DNA from: Nitrospira sp.
GTDB lineage: Bacteria; Nitrospirota; Nitrospiria; Nitrospirales; Nitrospiraceae
Assembly: GCA_024998705.1 (NCBI GenBank)
Contig: JACOEF010000367.1
Coordinates: 1-13,729, forward strand
Length of the DNA: 13,729 nucleotides
Direction of reading: 5' to 3'
A program made the translations under genes and the position numbers. Of the stretch, positions 1 to 6,285 are shown in pieces (the stretch's first letter is position 1; every line of letters starts with the position of its first letter). The notes beneath the pieces were generated by a model, which was not told the DNA's origin, did no database searches, and saw only the letters and a program-made list of their open reading frames with translations.

Positions 1-275
1 CAGGAGGCCAGCAGCAGCGGGTGGCGATCGCGCGGGCGCTGGTCGGAGCGCCGTCGATTCTCTTTGCCGACGAACCCACGGGGAATCTTGATACGGCATC
101 GAGTCGAGAAATCATGAGTATTCTCGATCAACTCAATCGTGAAGACGGCATCACCATCGTCCTGGTGACTCATGAATCCGATATTGCCGCCTATGCGTCT
201 CGCGAACTCGTCATGAAAGACGGCCAGATTGTTCAGGACACGCGGCGCGCGCCGCATGTGACGGTCGTGCCGTAG
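1..275 (+). CDS. ABC transporter ATP-binding protein, LolD/MacB type (3' part)
   Basis: This is the C-terminal 90 residues or so of an ABC ATPase; the start lies left of the window and the reading frame begins at base 3. The visible part opens inside the signature motif ([13 protein letters not shown]), followed by Walker B with D-loop ([12 protein letters not shown]) and the H-loop histidine (LVTHE). The GEPTGNLD-like D-loop and the short tail after the H-loop are typical of the LolD/MacB/FtsE group, which powers FtsX-like permeases. The permease gene follows after only 7 bases on the same strand, so the two surely form one transporter. ATP hydrolysis would take place on the cytoplasmic face of the inner membrane. 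The substrate cannot be told. The Walker A motif is outside the window. Confidence 0.93.
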   Translation, partial: GGQQQRVAIARALVGAPSILFADEPTGNLDTASSREIMSILDQLNREDGITIVLVTHESDIAAYASRELVMKDGQIVQDTRRAPHVTVVP

Positions 276-282
276 GACGCCC

Positions 283-1518
283 ATGTCGGCTTTTATCCTC
301 CTCACCGTTATGACCGCATTGCGCATCCTCAGCCGGAATCGGCTGCGCGCCGGCTTGACGATGCTCGGCATCGTCATCGGGGTGGGGGCAGTCATCGCGA
401 TGGTCAGTATCGGGCAGGGAGCCCGCGCGGCCGTGCAGGCGCAGGTGGCCAGTATGGGGACGAATGTGATCATCATCATGCCGGGCTCCACCACCGTCGG
501 TGGTGTGCGGGGTGGGCAGGGCGGGGCCGTGACCTTGACGGTCGGTGATGCGGCGGAACTCAAGAAACGGAGTCCCCTGTTGTCGGACACCGGCTGGGCG
601 AAGCGGGATGTGATGCAGATCGTCAGCGGCAACCGCAACTGGAACGGGCCGGTCAACGGCATTTCACCGAGTTATCTCACCATCCAGGATTGGTCCTTTA
701 CCAGCGGCGGGCCGTTTACACAGACCGACCTGGAAAGTGCGGCGCGCGTGGCACTGATCGGGCAGACCACGCTGGAAAACCTCTTTGATTTCGAGGAAGA
801 CGCGATCGGGGCGACGATTCGTATCAAGAATGTGCCGTTTCAGGTGGTGGGAGTGTTGGCGCCCAAGGGGCAATCGGCTCAGGGATCCGATCAGGATGAT
901 GTGATTTTCATCCCCTTCACGACTGCCGAACGGAAGGTCTTCGGCAGTCAGTTCCTGGGTTCGGTCGGGGCCCTGTTTGCATCGACTGAGCAGAGCGCGG
1001 ATTTGCCGGAGGCGGTGGAGCAGATTCGTGAGGTATTGCGGACTCGACATCGTCTCCAGGGCGAGCAGGCGGATGATTTCACGATTCGGACGCAGGTCGA
1101 TATCGGAAAGGTGCAGGAGAGCACAAGTCAGACGCTGACGGTGATGCTGTTCGCCATTGCGTCGGTGTCGCTGTTGGTCGGCGGAATCGGCATCATGAAC
1201 ATTCTGCTGGTGTCGGTGACGGAGCGGACGAGGGAGATCGGGGTCCGCATGGCGGTGGGTGCGAAACGACTGCACATTCTGATGCAGTTCCTGATCGAGG
1301 CGGTGACGCTGAGTCTATTCGGCGGCGTCATCGGCGTGGTCGTGGGTATTGTCGGCGCGCGACTCACGACGGTGTTCGCCGGATGGCCGACCATCATCTC
1401 GTTCGATACTATCGTGACCGCCGTTGTGTTCTCGCTGGCTATCGGATTATTCTTCGGGCTCTATCCCGCCAACAAAGCCGCCCGCCTCAATCCGATCGAC
1501 GCTCTGCGGTATGAATGA
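283..1518 (+). CDS. ABC transporter permease, MacB/FtsX family
   Basis: A 411-residue inner-membrane permease. The N-terminus has a basic stretch (SRNRLRAG) and a first transmembrane helix at about residues 24-43. A periplasmic MacB-type domain follows at about 45-280, with the MGTN motif that marks this family. Three helices make up the C-terminal FtsX domain, at about 284-310, 337-360 and 377-398. The coupling segment TREIGVRMAVGAKR between the first two of these is classical for MacB permeases. The protein ends in ALRYE, a usual end for the family. Unlike E. coli MacB, the ATPase is a separate polypeptide, encoded just upstream. Such systems usually work with a MacA-like periplasmic adaptor, which may be encoded left of the window. 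Export of a peptide, toxin or lipid is a family-level guess. Confidence 0.93.
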   Translation: MSAFILLTVMTALRILSRNRLRAGLTMLGIVIGVGAVIAMVSIGQGARAAVQAQVASMGTNVIIIMPGSTTVGGVRGGQGGAVTLTVGDAAELKKRSPLLSDTGWAKRDVMQIVSGNRNWNGPVNGISPSYLTIQDWSFTSGGPFTQTDLESAARVALIGQTTLENLFDFEEDAIGATIRIKNVPFQVVGVLAPKGQSAQGSDQDDVIFIPFTTAERKVFGSQFLGSVGALFASTEQSADLPEAVEQIREVLRTRHRLQGEQADDFTIRTQVDIGKVQESTSQTLTVMLFAIASVSLLVGGIGIMNILLVSVTERTREIGVRMAVGAKRLHILMQFLIEAVTLSLFGGVIGVVVGIVGARLTTVFAGWPTIISFDTIVTAVVFSLAIGLFFGLYPANKAARLNPIDALRYE

Positions 1519-1587
1519 CGACTCTGCCGGAGCGGTGGTTCTGCTGTCGACTGGTTCCGGTCGTGCGGACATGGCGTCGCGCGAGCG

Positions 1588-2826
1588 TTAGTAGATGGCG
1601 CGATCGAATCCAGCGGGGATAGTCCCCAGCACGGAGCGGATGCCACGGGTCGGAGCCTGTTCATCCTGATTCGCGAGATCGATGACGAGCGGAACGATAT
1701 AGGGCTGTCCCTCGGCATCGTGGGTGATGGTTACGATGGGCTGGTGCAGCTTTCCTGAGTTGATGACGGATACGATGGCGCGCTCTCCGGTCGTCAGCGA
1801 GACATAGCTATAGACCGGGTAAATACCCATTACTTTCACAAAGAGCGAGATGAGCCGGGTCTCGTATTTCCCTTCTTGTCCTTCCTGATACAGCCGTTGC
1901 AGCGACTGGTGCGGGGTGAGCGGCGAAGCGCCGCCGAATCCTGCCAACAGTTCGTCGTATCGATCCGTCACCATCACGATCCGCGTCATATCCGAGGTGA
2001 ATGCCCCGCTGGTTTCCGCCGGAAATCCACTTCCGTTCAGGTAGGCATGATGCTCCGCCACAATCTGTTCCACGGCCGGGGGAAACCCGCCCTGGCGTTC
2101 GAGGAGGATCGTGCCGCCACGTGCGTGGGATTCATAGATTCGGCGGTTCTGTTCCGTGGGCGTGGTGGAGGTGTCGTGAATCCGCTGAAGAATGTTCGCC
2201 GGCACCTGCATGAGTCCGATATCGTGGAGCAAGGCGCCGGTGGCTAACTCCTGGATGAGCATGAGGTTGTAGCCGGCTGCGTGTGCGAGAATCATCGAAA
2301 AACTGCAGGTGGCGAGGGCGTGCTGGCTGAGCGGGGCGTCTCCATCGCGGCCCTGACTGAACGCCATAAACAAGGCATGGGTGTTTAATGCCTGCGCGAC
2401 GGCACTGATGGCATGCACGGTGTGTGCAGCCTCGTCTCGATCGACGATGCCTGTTTGGGCGATGCGCGAAAAGGTGTTTTGTACCGATGCTTCAAGTTGG
2501 GCGCGTGCCGTTCTGGCTGCCAGCAGTTCTTGAGTCATCGCTGCGAGAGACCGGACCTCCGATGTACTCGTCGTGTGGAAGGATGGTGTGTGCGCGGCGA
2601 TAGGTGGTTGGTGAGAGGGCGAGGCGGAGGGGGCCGGAAGATCAATTCCGCGACTGGGGTCGATGGACAGATTTTTTATGCCTGCGCGTCGTAACTTCTC
2701 GATTTGCTCGTTGGTCTGGATCAGGAACGAGTGCCGTATGAAGGGCGAACGGAACCAGGCCACGTCCAGCTTGGCGACGTGCATGCCGATTCGCAGCGCA
2801 TCAATGGTAATCGGTCGGTATGCCAT
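1588..2826 (-). CDS. DUF3391 plus degenerate HD-GYP domain protein
   Basis: A 412-residue soluble protein. Residues 1-62 resemble the DUF3391 domain often found before HD-GYP domains (start RPITIDALRIGMHV). A proline/serine-rich linker lies at 63-90 and the HD-GYP domain covers about 130-350. HD-GYP proteins hydrolyse cyclic di-GMP or related dinucleotides with two or three metal ions. Likely metal ligands are present: His169, His201-Asp202, His234, His259-His260 and Asp287. Three conserved spots are altered: HDIGK reads HDIGL, HHE reads HHA, and DGxGYP reads NGSGFP. Catalysis is therefore uncertain and the domain may bind rather than cleave its ligand. The gene begins 24 bases after the rusA-like gene on the same strand and may share its transcript from the mraZ promoter. 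No strong ribosome binding site is seen. Confidence 0.85.
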   Translation of the reverse strand: MAYRPITIDALRIGMHVAKLDVAWFRSPFIRHSFLIQTNEQIEKLRRAGIKNLSIDPSRGIDLPAPSASPSHQPPIAAHTPSFHTTSTSEVRSLAAMTQELLAARTARAQLEASVQNTFSRIAQTGIVDRDEAAHTVHAISAVAQALNTHALFMAFSQGRDGDAPLSQHALATCSFSMILAHAAGYNLMLIQELATGALLHDIGLMQVPANILQRIHDTSTTPTEQNRRIYESHARGGTILLERQGGFPPAVEQIVAEHHAYLNGSGFPAETSGAFTSDMTRIVMVTDRYDELLAGFGGASPLTPHQSLQRLYQEGQEGKYETRLISLFVKVMGIYPVYSYVSLTTGERAIVSVINSGKLHQPIVTITHDAEGQPYIVPLVIDLANQDEQAPTRGIRSVLGTIPAGFDRAIY

Positions 2827-2850
2827 AGCCGTAGGATCGGTGCACGTGCG

Positions 2851-3495
2851 CTACCCTGTGGGGATGTCCTTGTGTGGCGTTGTGACCGCCGCACGCGGCG
2901 CCGACGGAGGGGCCGGAAGCGGAGATCCGGGTGTTGCCGGCGGTACCACCGATAACAGTATTTCCATGCGAGGATTGTCGCGATCCTGGTACTTGTAGAG
3001 GTGAGTTTCGATCACCCGATTGTCGTTCAGTCCGAGGCCCTCACATAAGGCGTCTTGGGCGATTTTGAGTCCTCCGTCGGTATCTCGACGGAGCGCCGAG
3101 GCGAAGAAGAACCGGATCGATAATGCGAGGCTCGCCCGGCTCAAAGTTCGTCTTAGAGTACCATGATTCGATGATTGGGCAAGCGCAAGCAGATTTTGCT
3201 GCCCGACGAGTTCCTTGTACGCACGGCCCCGAGCTGAGAGCAGGCGGCGTCCGTTGACGGTGGCGTATTGGTGGTTCACGCTGGGGGGAACGGGTAACGT
3301 GAGCGCGATAGAATCGACCGTCACTGTCGTCGTCAGGGTGATGGAAGTAACGGACGTAACGGGAGAGGTCGGGGTTCGCCGACGGATAGGACGGGGTAGC
3401 AGAACCGGCTGCTGTGCGGAAAGCGGCAAGGTTTGAGGCGCAGGCCGGAAGGAGGTGGTCCGAATCGGAATGGGGGACTGTCTGGGGCGGGACAC
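2851..3495 (-). CDS. RusA-like Holliday junction resolvase family protein
   Basis: RusA-family enzymes are dimeric, metal-dependent nucleases that cut four-way DNA junctions; many are of phage origin. Counting from the GTG at 3495, the domain starts at about residue 60 with the family opening LPVPPSVNH. The catalytic region reads RRDTDGGLK, giving Asp138, Asp140 and Lys144. It continues to NDN with Asp158. These match E. coli RusA Asp70, Asp72, Lys76 and Asp91; the Asn after Asp72 is Gly here, and Asp90 is Asn. The start is unsure. The frame is open into mraZ, but GTG 3495 is the first usable start after the mraZ stop and gives 214 residues with a Pro/Thr/Arg-rich N-terminus. GTG 3324 gives 157 residues, nearer the usual size. 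The C-terminus also has a proline-rich tail. The gene lies between mraZ and the HD-GYP gene. Confidence 0.75.
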   Translation of the reverse strand: MSRPRQSPIPIRTTSFRPAPQTLPLSAQQPVLLPRPIRRRTPTSPVTSVTSITLTTTVTVDSIALTLPVPPSVNHQYATVNGRRLLSARGRAYKELVGQQNLLALAQSSNHGTLRRTLSRASLALSIRFFFASALRRDTDGGLKIAQDALCEGLGLNDNRVIETHLYKYQDRDNPRMEILLSVVPPATPGSPLPAPPSAPRAAVTTPHKDIPTG

Positions 3496-3520
3496 GCGGC
3501 GCAAGGGCCTGCCTATTACA

Positions 3521-3961
3521 CTAGAGAAGATTTTGGATCTTCGCCATATCCTGCTCGTACCGGTCTTCCGTCCTGGTGAGATATCGTCGCCATTCCGACG
3601 GTCCCCAGACTTCCAGACGGTGATACATTCCGACGAGGAAGAGTTCCTGATCTTCATCCATTGGAACGAGCTTACGGAGGCGGCTTGGAATCAGGACGCG
3701 GCCGGCTTTATCGATATCTGACGTGCCGGCTTGTGACATGACATGGTGCATGAACAAACGGCTTTGGTCCTCGTCCAGGGTGATCCTGGTCCGCTCCAAA
3801 ACCTTTTCCCATTCCTTGGCTGAGTACATCCAGAGTGTCTGCTCGGTATTCTTGACGAACATCACCTGATTGCCCTCGGTTTCGAGACGTTCTCGAAGGG
3901 GAGAGGGGATCAGGAAGCGACCCTTGTCATCGACTTTGCAGAGGTATTCGCCGGCAAACAT
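3521..3961 (-). CDS. mraZ: Transcriptional regulator MraZ
   Basis: MraZ is a ring-forming DNA-binding protein that, in other bacteria, binds upstream of the division and cell-wall (dcw) gene cluster and controls it. This copy has 146 residues, the normal length. It shows the two tandem SpoVT/AbrB-like halves, each with the DxxxR motif: Asp11-Arg15 (DDKGRFLIP) and Asp84-Arg88 (DKAGRVLIP). The start ATG at 3961 has a GCGAGG ribosome binding site 9 bases before it. Unusually, the next genes are a RusA-like nuclease and an HD-GYP protein rather than rsmH, ftsL and ftsI. A sigma-70-type promoter at 4057-4085 with an adjoining palindrome precedes it. I did not find the spaced TGGG repeats known as MraZ boxes in the 240 bases upstream. 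Confidence 0.95.
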   Translation of the reverse strand: MFAGEYLCKVDDKGRFLIPSPLRERLETEGNQVMFVKNTEQTLWMYSAKEWEKVLERTRITLDEDQSRLFMHHVMSQAGTSDIDKAGRVLIPSRLRKLVPMDEDQELFLVGMYHRLEVWGPSEWRRYLTRTEDRYEQDMAKIQNLL

Positions 3962-4056
3962 TATTGGCAGCCTCGCTTGTGAGGGCGGCTACAGAGAAGC
4001 GTCGATGGAGCTGTACGTAGGTGCATAGGACGTAGCCGAATAGCTATTCTTGGCTG

Positions 4057-4085
4057 ATGGTAGGAGACATGACCATTCCTGTCAA
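4057..4085 (-). promoter_or_regulatory. Predicted sigma-70 promoter of mraZ
   Basis: On the minus strand a perfect -35 hexamer TTGACA (4085-4080) is followed by 17 bases and the -10 hexamer TACCAT (4062-4057). The expected transcription start is near 4050, giving a leader of about 90 bases before mraZ. The palindrome at 4086-4097 ends exactly where the -35 box begins. Confidence 0.6.
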
Positions 4086-4097
4086 GTGAATATTCAC
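4086..4097. promoter_or_regulatory. Perfect palindrome next to the mraZ -35 box, operator candidate
   Basis: GTGAATATTCAC is a perfect 12-base palindrome directly upstream of the mraZ -35 hexamer, a place where activators or repressors commonly bind. A near-copy lies at 4898-4909. I do not recognise the cognate regulator; the site does not match the spaced TGAA-N5-TTCA form of MetR or the longer ARG box. Confidence 0.45.
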
Positions 4098-4473
4098 CCC
4101 TGTCCTCGACACGGCATTCAATGCGCACGATCTCGGACGAGTCGCACGTGTCCGAGGATGTCGGATTTTCCCTACTTAGATGGCCAGGGCAGGGCATCGT
4201 GAACAGGGTGTACGGACATACGAAGGCTCTACGGCGAAGGAGTTGCCGGAGGCGCTGGAGAAGGTGACGGTTTCAGTGAGCGCCCGCAAGGGGCCGGTAC
4301 GGCCTTAGCCGGAGCCGATGCTTTAGTTGTGACGTGCTTCGCTGCAACGTACACCAGTCAAGCCCTCCTCATTGGCTCTCATAGAGTCTTGCTCCACAGG
4401 TGTATCCCATTCTCTTCTACAGATTTCCAATCGGCGTGGGCCGTAACATGCCTGTTAAACCCTCCAATTGCGC

Positions 4474-4479
4474 AGGAGG
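4474..4479 (+). promoter_or_regulatory. Strong Shine-Dalgarno sequence for the small ORF at 4487
   Basis: A complete AGGAGG lies 7 bases before the ATG at 4487. It is the best ribosome binding site in the whole gene-poor stretch and the main reason to take the small ORF seriously. Confidence 0.6.
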
Positions 4480-4486
4480 CCTTGTT

Positions 4487-4573
4487 ATGGAATTTCAGTT
4501 CAGGTCGGAAATCCTCGACTTCATCGCTGCGTCTGAGACCATTCTGTCGCCTATGCACCTAGACCCGCAATGA
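4487..4573 (+). CDS. Small ORF, 28 residues, first of a coupled or frameshifted pair
   Basis: The product begins MEFQFRSEILDFIAASE and ends at a TGA that overlaps the ATG of the next small ORF (ATGA, 4570-4573). The sequence looks like a soluble amphipathic helix, with no signal peptide or membrane segment. A full AGGAGG stands 7 bases upstream. The gene runs opposite to its neighbours mraZ and fmdB. Two readings are possible. It may be a real pair of tiny, translationally coupled genes. Or it may be one 51-residue protein split by loss of one base: adding a C to the CCC at 4564-4566 joins the two frames as ...LDPAMTTEE.... I do not recognise a named family. Confidence 0.45.
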   Translation: MEFQFRSEILDFIAASETILSPMHLDPQ

Positions 4574-4641
4574 CCACCGAGGAGAAGCAACTCGTCCTCG
4601 TCTATGTCACAGAGTTGGCGGTACGGTGCAAGGAAGACTAG
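4570..4641 (+). CDS. Small ORF, 23 residues, second of the pair
   Basis: It starts with the ATG that overlaps the stop of the preceding small ORF by four bases, and reads MTTEEKQLVLVYVTELAVRC before a short KED end. The TTEE helix cap followed by a regular helix makes sense as the second half of a small helix-turn-helix or helical hairpin formed with the first ORF. GAGGAG sequences are found inside but not before the start, so it would rely on coupling. A frameshifted single gene is the main alternative. Confidence 0.4.
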   Translation: MTTEEKQLVLVYVTELAVRCKED

Positions 4642-4920
4642 AGTTCCTCTCCGGGAGGGTTTCAGCCGTCGCCACGACCTTAACCGAACTCCCTGAAATG
4701 GCTACAGCTCCGCGCTACGGGTTCTCCGTGAATCGTCCATCGTCGCGGGTGTGGCGTGGTGTAAGTCGTCTCCCGTTGGGGACAGGTCCCAATAGGTTGC
4801 TCCTTAAGGCTAGATTCTGCTGTTGCTCACGAGTCGGGAGCATCTCTTCCCAATCCTGACCCGAAACTTTCATGTGGTGTAGGGCTGCTTCTCGTCGAGT
4901 GAATATTCATGACCCGGCGG
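4642..4920. other. Gene-poor stretch downstream of fmdB
   Basis: No credible gene is seen. A 52-residue minus-strand ORF (4873-4715) has no good ribosome binding site. A short inverted repeat, TTGGG and CCCAA around 4777-4793, is not followed by a T-run, so no clear terminator for the comF-fmdB transcript is visible. The palindrome near-copy sits at the right end, at 4898-4909. Confidence 0.45.
4894..4909. repeat. Near-copy of the mraZ promoter palindrome region
   Basis: GTCGAGTGAATATTCA matches GTCAAGTGAATATTCA at 4081-4096 in 15 of 16 positions and in the same orientation, 813 bases away. The palindromic core here is GTGAATATTCAT, one mismatch from perfect. The part aligned with the -35 box reads TCGACG and no -10 box is found at the right spacing, so a working promoter is not supported here. 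Confidence 0.5.
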
Positions 4921-5265
4921 TTATTCAATGTCGGTCTGGTCTATGCCGGGCGGAGCGTCCTGTCCACCCTCCATCGCTGCGTCGACATCATCCCCGAGGT
5001 CTTCTCCCATTTCTTCCCCCATTTTTTTCATCATTCGGGCCATGCTCTGGGGGTCGTTTTCATCAAATCCGCTCAGATGGCTTGGATCAGACAGGGCTTC
5101 GAGACGTGCTTCGTCTGATTTAGGCGACGCAAACCGGGAGAGGAGCCGCTCCAGGTCCGTGCTGTGACAGTGCCCGCATGCCTGTTGAGGCGCCGCACTG
5201 ACGCTGAGGATCAACCGGGTAGTTCTTTTGCCGCATTGGCGACAGCGATATTCATAGATCGGCAT
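4921..5265 (-). CDS. FmdB-family zinc ribbon protein
   Basis: A 114-residue protein of the FmdB/CxxC_CxxC_SSSS family, named after a putative regulator of formamidase genes; the true role of most members is unknown. The zinc ribbon covers about residues 1-42 and begins MPIYEYRC. It has two cysteine pairs, Cys8/Cys11 (CRQC) and Cys30/Cys33 (CGHC). After it comes a Met-, Glu- and Asp-rich tail with a likely helix (SMARMMKKMGEEMGEDLG) and a disordered acidic end. Similar tails are common in this family in Nitrospirota and deltaproteobacterial lineages. The start codon is 3 bases after the comF stop, so the two are probably co-translated. Confidence 0.88.
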   Translation of the reverse strand: MPIYEYRCRQCGKRTTRLILSVSAAPQQACGHCHSTDLERLLSRFASPKSDEARLEALSDPSHLSGFDENDPQSMARMMKKMGEEMGEDLGDDVDAAMEGGQDAPPGIDQTDIE

Positions 5266-5268
5266 GGA

Positions 5269-6081
5269 CTAGACTCTCAGCGCGGGCGGTCGGTCAAAGG
5301 CCGATGGAGGAAGCCAGGCGTCCGGGACCATACCGGACTCTACGGAACGGGCGAGCGCGAGGATGGCCACGTCTTTGGCGCCCGCTCTGCGCAGGACTCC
5401 GGCACACTCGTTGGCTGTGGTGCCGGTGGTGAACACATCGTCAACCAGGAATATGCGCTTGTCGGCCACTTTCTCGGGCTCCCGCAGGGTAAACGCCTGG
5501 CGGAGGTTCTGCAGGCGTGCCGAGCGGGGGAGAGTGGTCTGCGGATCGGTATCGACGGTACGAACCAAGTTCCGATAGGATACGGGGCGTTGCAGCACGG
5601 GCGCGATGCGATCGGCAAGGAGCAGGGATTGATTAAACTCTCGCTGTCGAAGGCGGTTGGGGTGGAGCGGGATCGGCATCAGGAGGTCAGCGTCCAGGTC
5701 TGCCGGGAGCGCTCGAACGAGCAGCGCACCCAGGGCATCCGCCAGTCCCACCTTCCCGCGATATTTAAATAAGGCAATGGCGTCCTGTAGTGGGGGGCAG
5801 TAGGCATAGGCGGCCCAGACGTGTGAATAGTGAGGTGCGCGGGTACGGCAGTCATGACATTCATGCGTCGGACTATGGGCTGTCGCGTATGGTGAAGCGA
5901 AGGGGCGGTGGCATCGCGGGCAGGACGGCCCTTGCAGCGGTTGAATCAATTCCCAGCATCGGCGACAGAAGAACGGCGTGGGATCATTTGTGAGAGGTTG
6001 TTCGCAGCTGGCGCAGTTCGAAGGAATCAGCAGGCGCGAGGCCCGTTGGAACATGTCTGCGAACAAGGCGTGTAGGCTCAT
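5269..6081 (-). CDS. comF: ComF family phosphoribosyltransferase-like protein
   Basis: ComF proteins are type I phosphoribosyltransferase-like proteins needed in several bacteria for uptake or processing of transforming DNA. This one has 270 residues from the ATG at 6081, which has AGGA 8 bases upstream; the frame is open further to 6198 but those residues do not look conserved. The N-terminal zinc-finger part has four CxxC pairs: Cys23/26, Cys39/42, Cys54/57 and Cys75/78. The PRPP-binding loop is at about 211-222 (FLVDDVFTTGTT), preceded by the family region LMPIPLHPNRLRQREFNQS at about 134-152. All key parts are intact. It leads a two-gene unit with the fmdB-family gene. A TTGACA lies on the same strand at 6150-6145 but has no good -10 partner. 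Confidence 0.92.
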   Translation of the reverse strand: MSLHALFADMFQRASRLLIPSNCASCEQPLTNDPTPFFCRRCWELIQPLQGPSCPRCHRPFASPYATAHSPTHECHDCRTRAPHYSHVWAAYAYCPPLQDAIALFKYRGKVGLADALGALLVRALPADLDADLLMPIPLHPNRLRQREFNQSLLLADRIAPVLQRPVSYRNLVRTVDTDPQTTLPRSARLQNLRQAFTLREPEKVADKRIFLVDDVFTTGTTANECAGVLRRAGAKDVAILALARSVESGMVPDAWLPPSAFDRPPALRV

Positions 6082-6285
6082 GACAGAGGTCCTGGAACAT
6101 TGACCGGCCGTGCCACGAGATTGTGCACGGAACACCCCTCGGCCTGTCAAGGTTGTGAGGTATAAACGGGGTGTGATATAGGACGATTCCGTCCGCATCG
6201 AGGTGATTCCAATGGCTCCGCACTGTGCCGCTCCGAGGCACCTGTGGGATGCTCCCGCAATCTGTCATGGCCGTCGGTTCCCATC

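Larger units (their letters stand above)
3962..4486. other. Long gene-poor stretch upstream of mraZ
   Basis: Besides the mraZ promoter and palindrome, this stretch holds a 7-bp inverted repeat, CTCGGAC at 4132-4138 and GTCCGAG at 4150-4156. It also holds a short hairpin around 4290-4305 (GGCCG-GTA-CGGCC). A minus-strand ORF at 4354-4229 (GTG start, GAGGAGGG upstream, 41 residues, rich in Ala, Pro, Lys and Ser towards its end) is open but unproven. No tRNA, rRNA, known ncRNA or transposase remnant was recognised. Confidence 0.5.

Noticed and set aside
1527..1560. Terminator between the MacB-type permease and HD-GYP genes
   Set aside because: CCGGA and TCCGG can pair, but the stem is only 5 bp with a 24-base loop and no T-run.
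3961..4197. Minus-strand open frame of 78 codons upstream of mraZ
   Set aside because: It overlaps the predicted mraZ promoter and palindrome, ends at the mraZ start, and its protein is low in order with no recognisable family.
3962..4200. Canonical MraZ boxes (spaced TGGG repeats)
   Set aside because: I searched both strands by eye and found no such array.
4329..4562. Plus-strand open frame of 77 codons in the gene-poor stretch
   Set aside because: No ribosome binding site or family; it overlaps the better supported small ORF at 4487 in another frame.
4626..4859. Plus-strand open frame of 77 codons
   Set aside because: Composition is Arg/Ser/Leu/Cys-rich and unstructured, with no ribosome binding site or recognisable domain.
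4715..4873. Minus-strand 52-residue ORF behind the second palindrome copy
   Set aside because: No Shine-Dalgarno sequence and no recognisable family; kept only as a note in the gene-poor stretch.
4870..4898. Promoter at the second palindrome copy, by analogy with mraZ
   Set aside because: The aligned -35 reads TCGACG and the -10 position reads ACATGA, too far from consensus.
6082..6198. Longer comF start at 6198
   Set aside because: The extra 39 residues do not look like ComF, and ATG 6081 has AGGA at the right distance.
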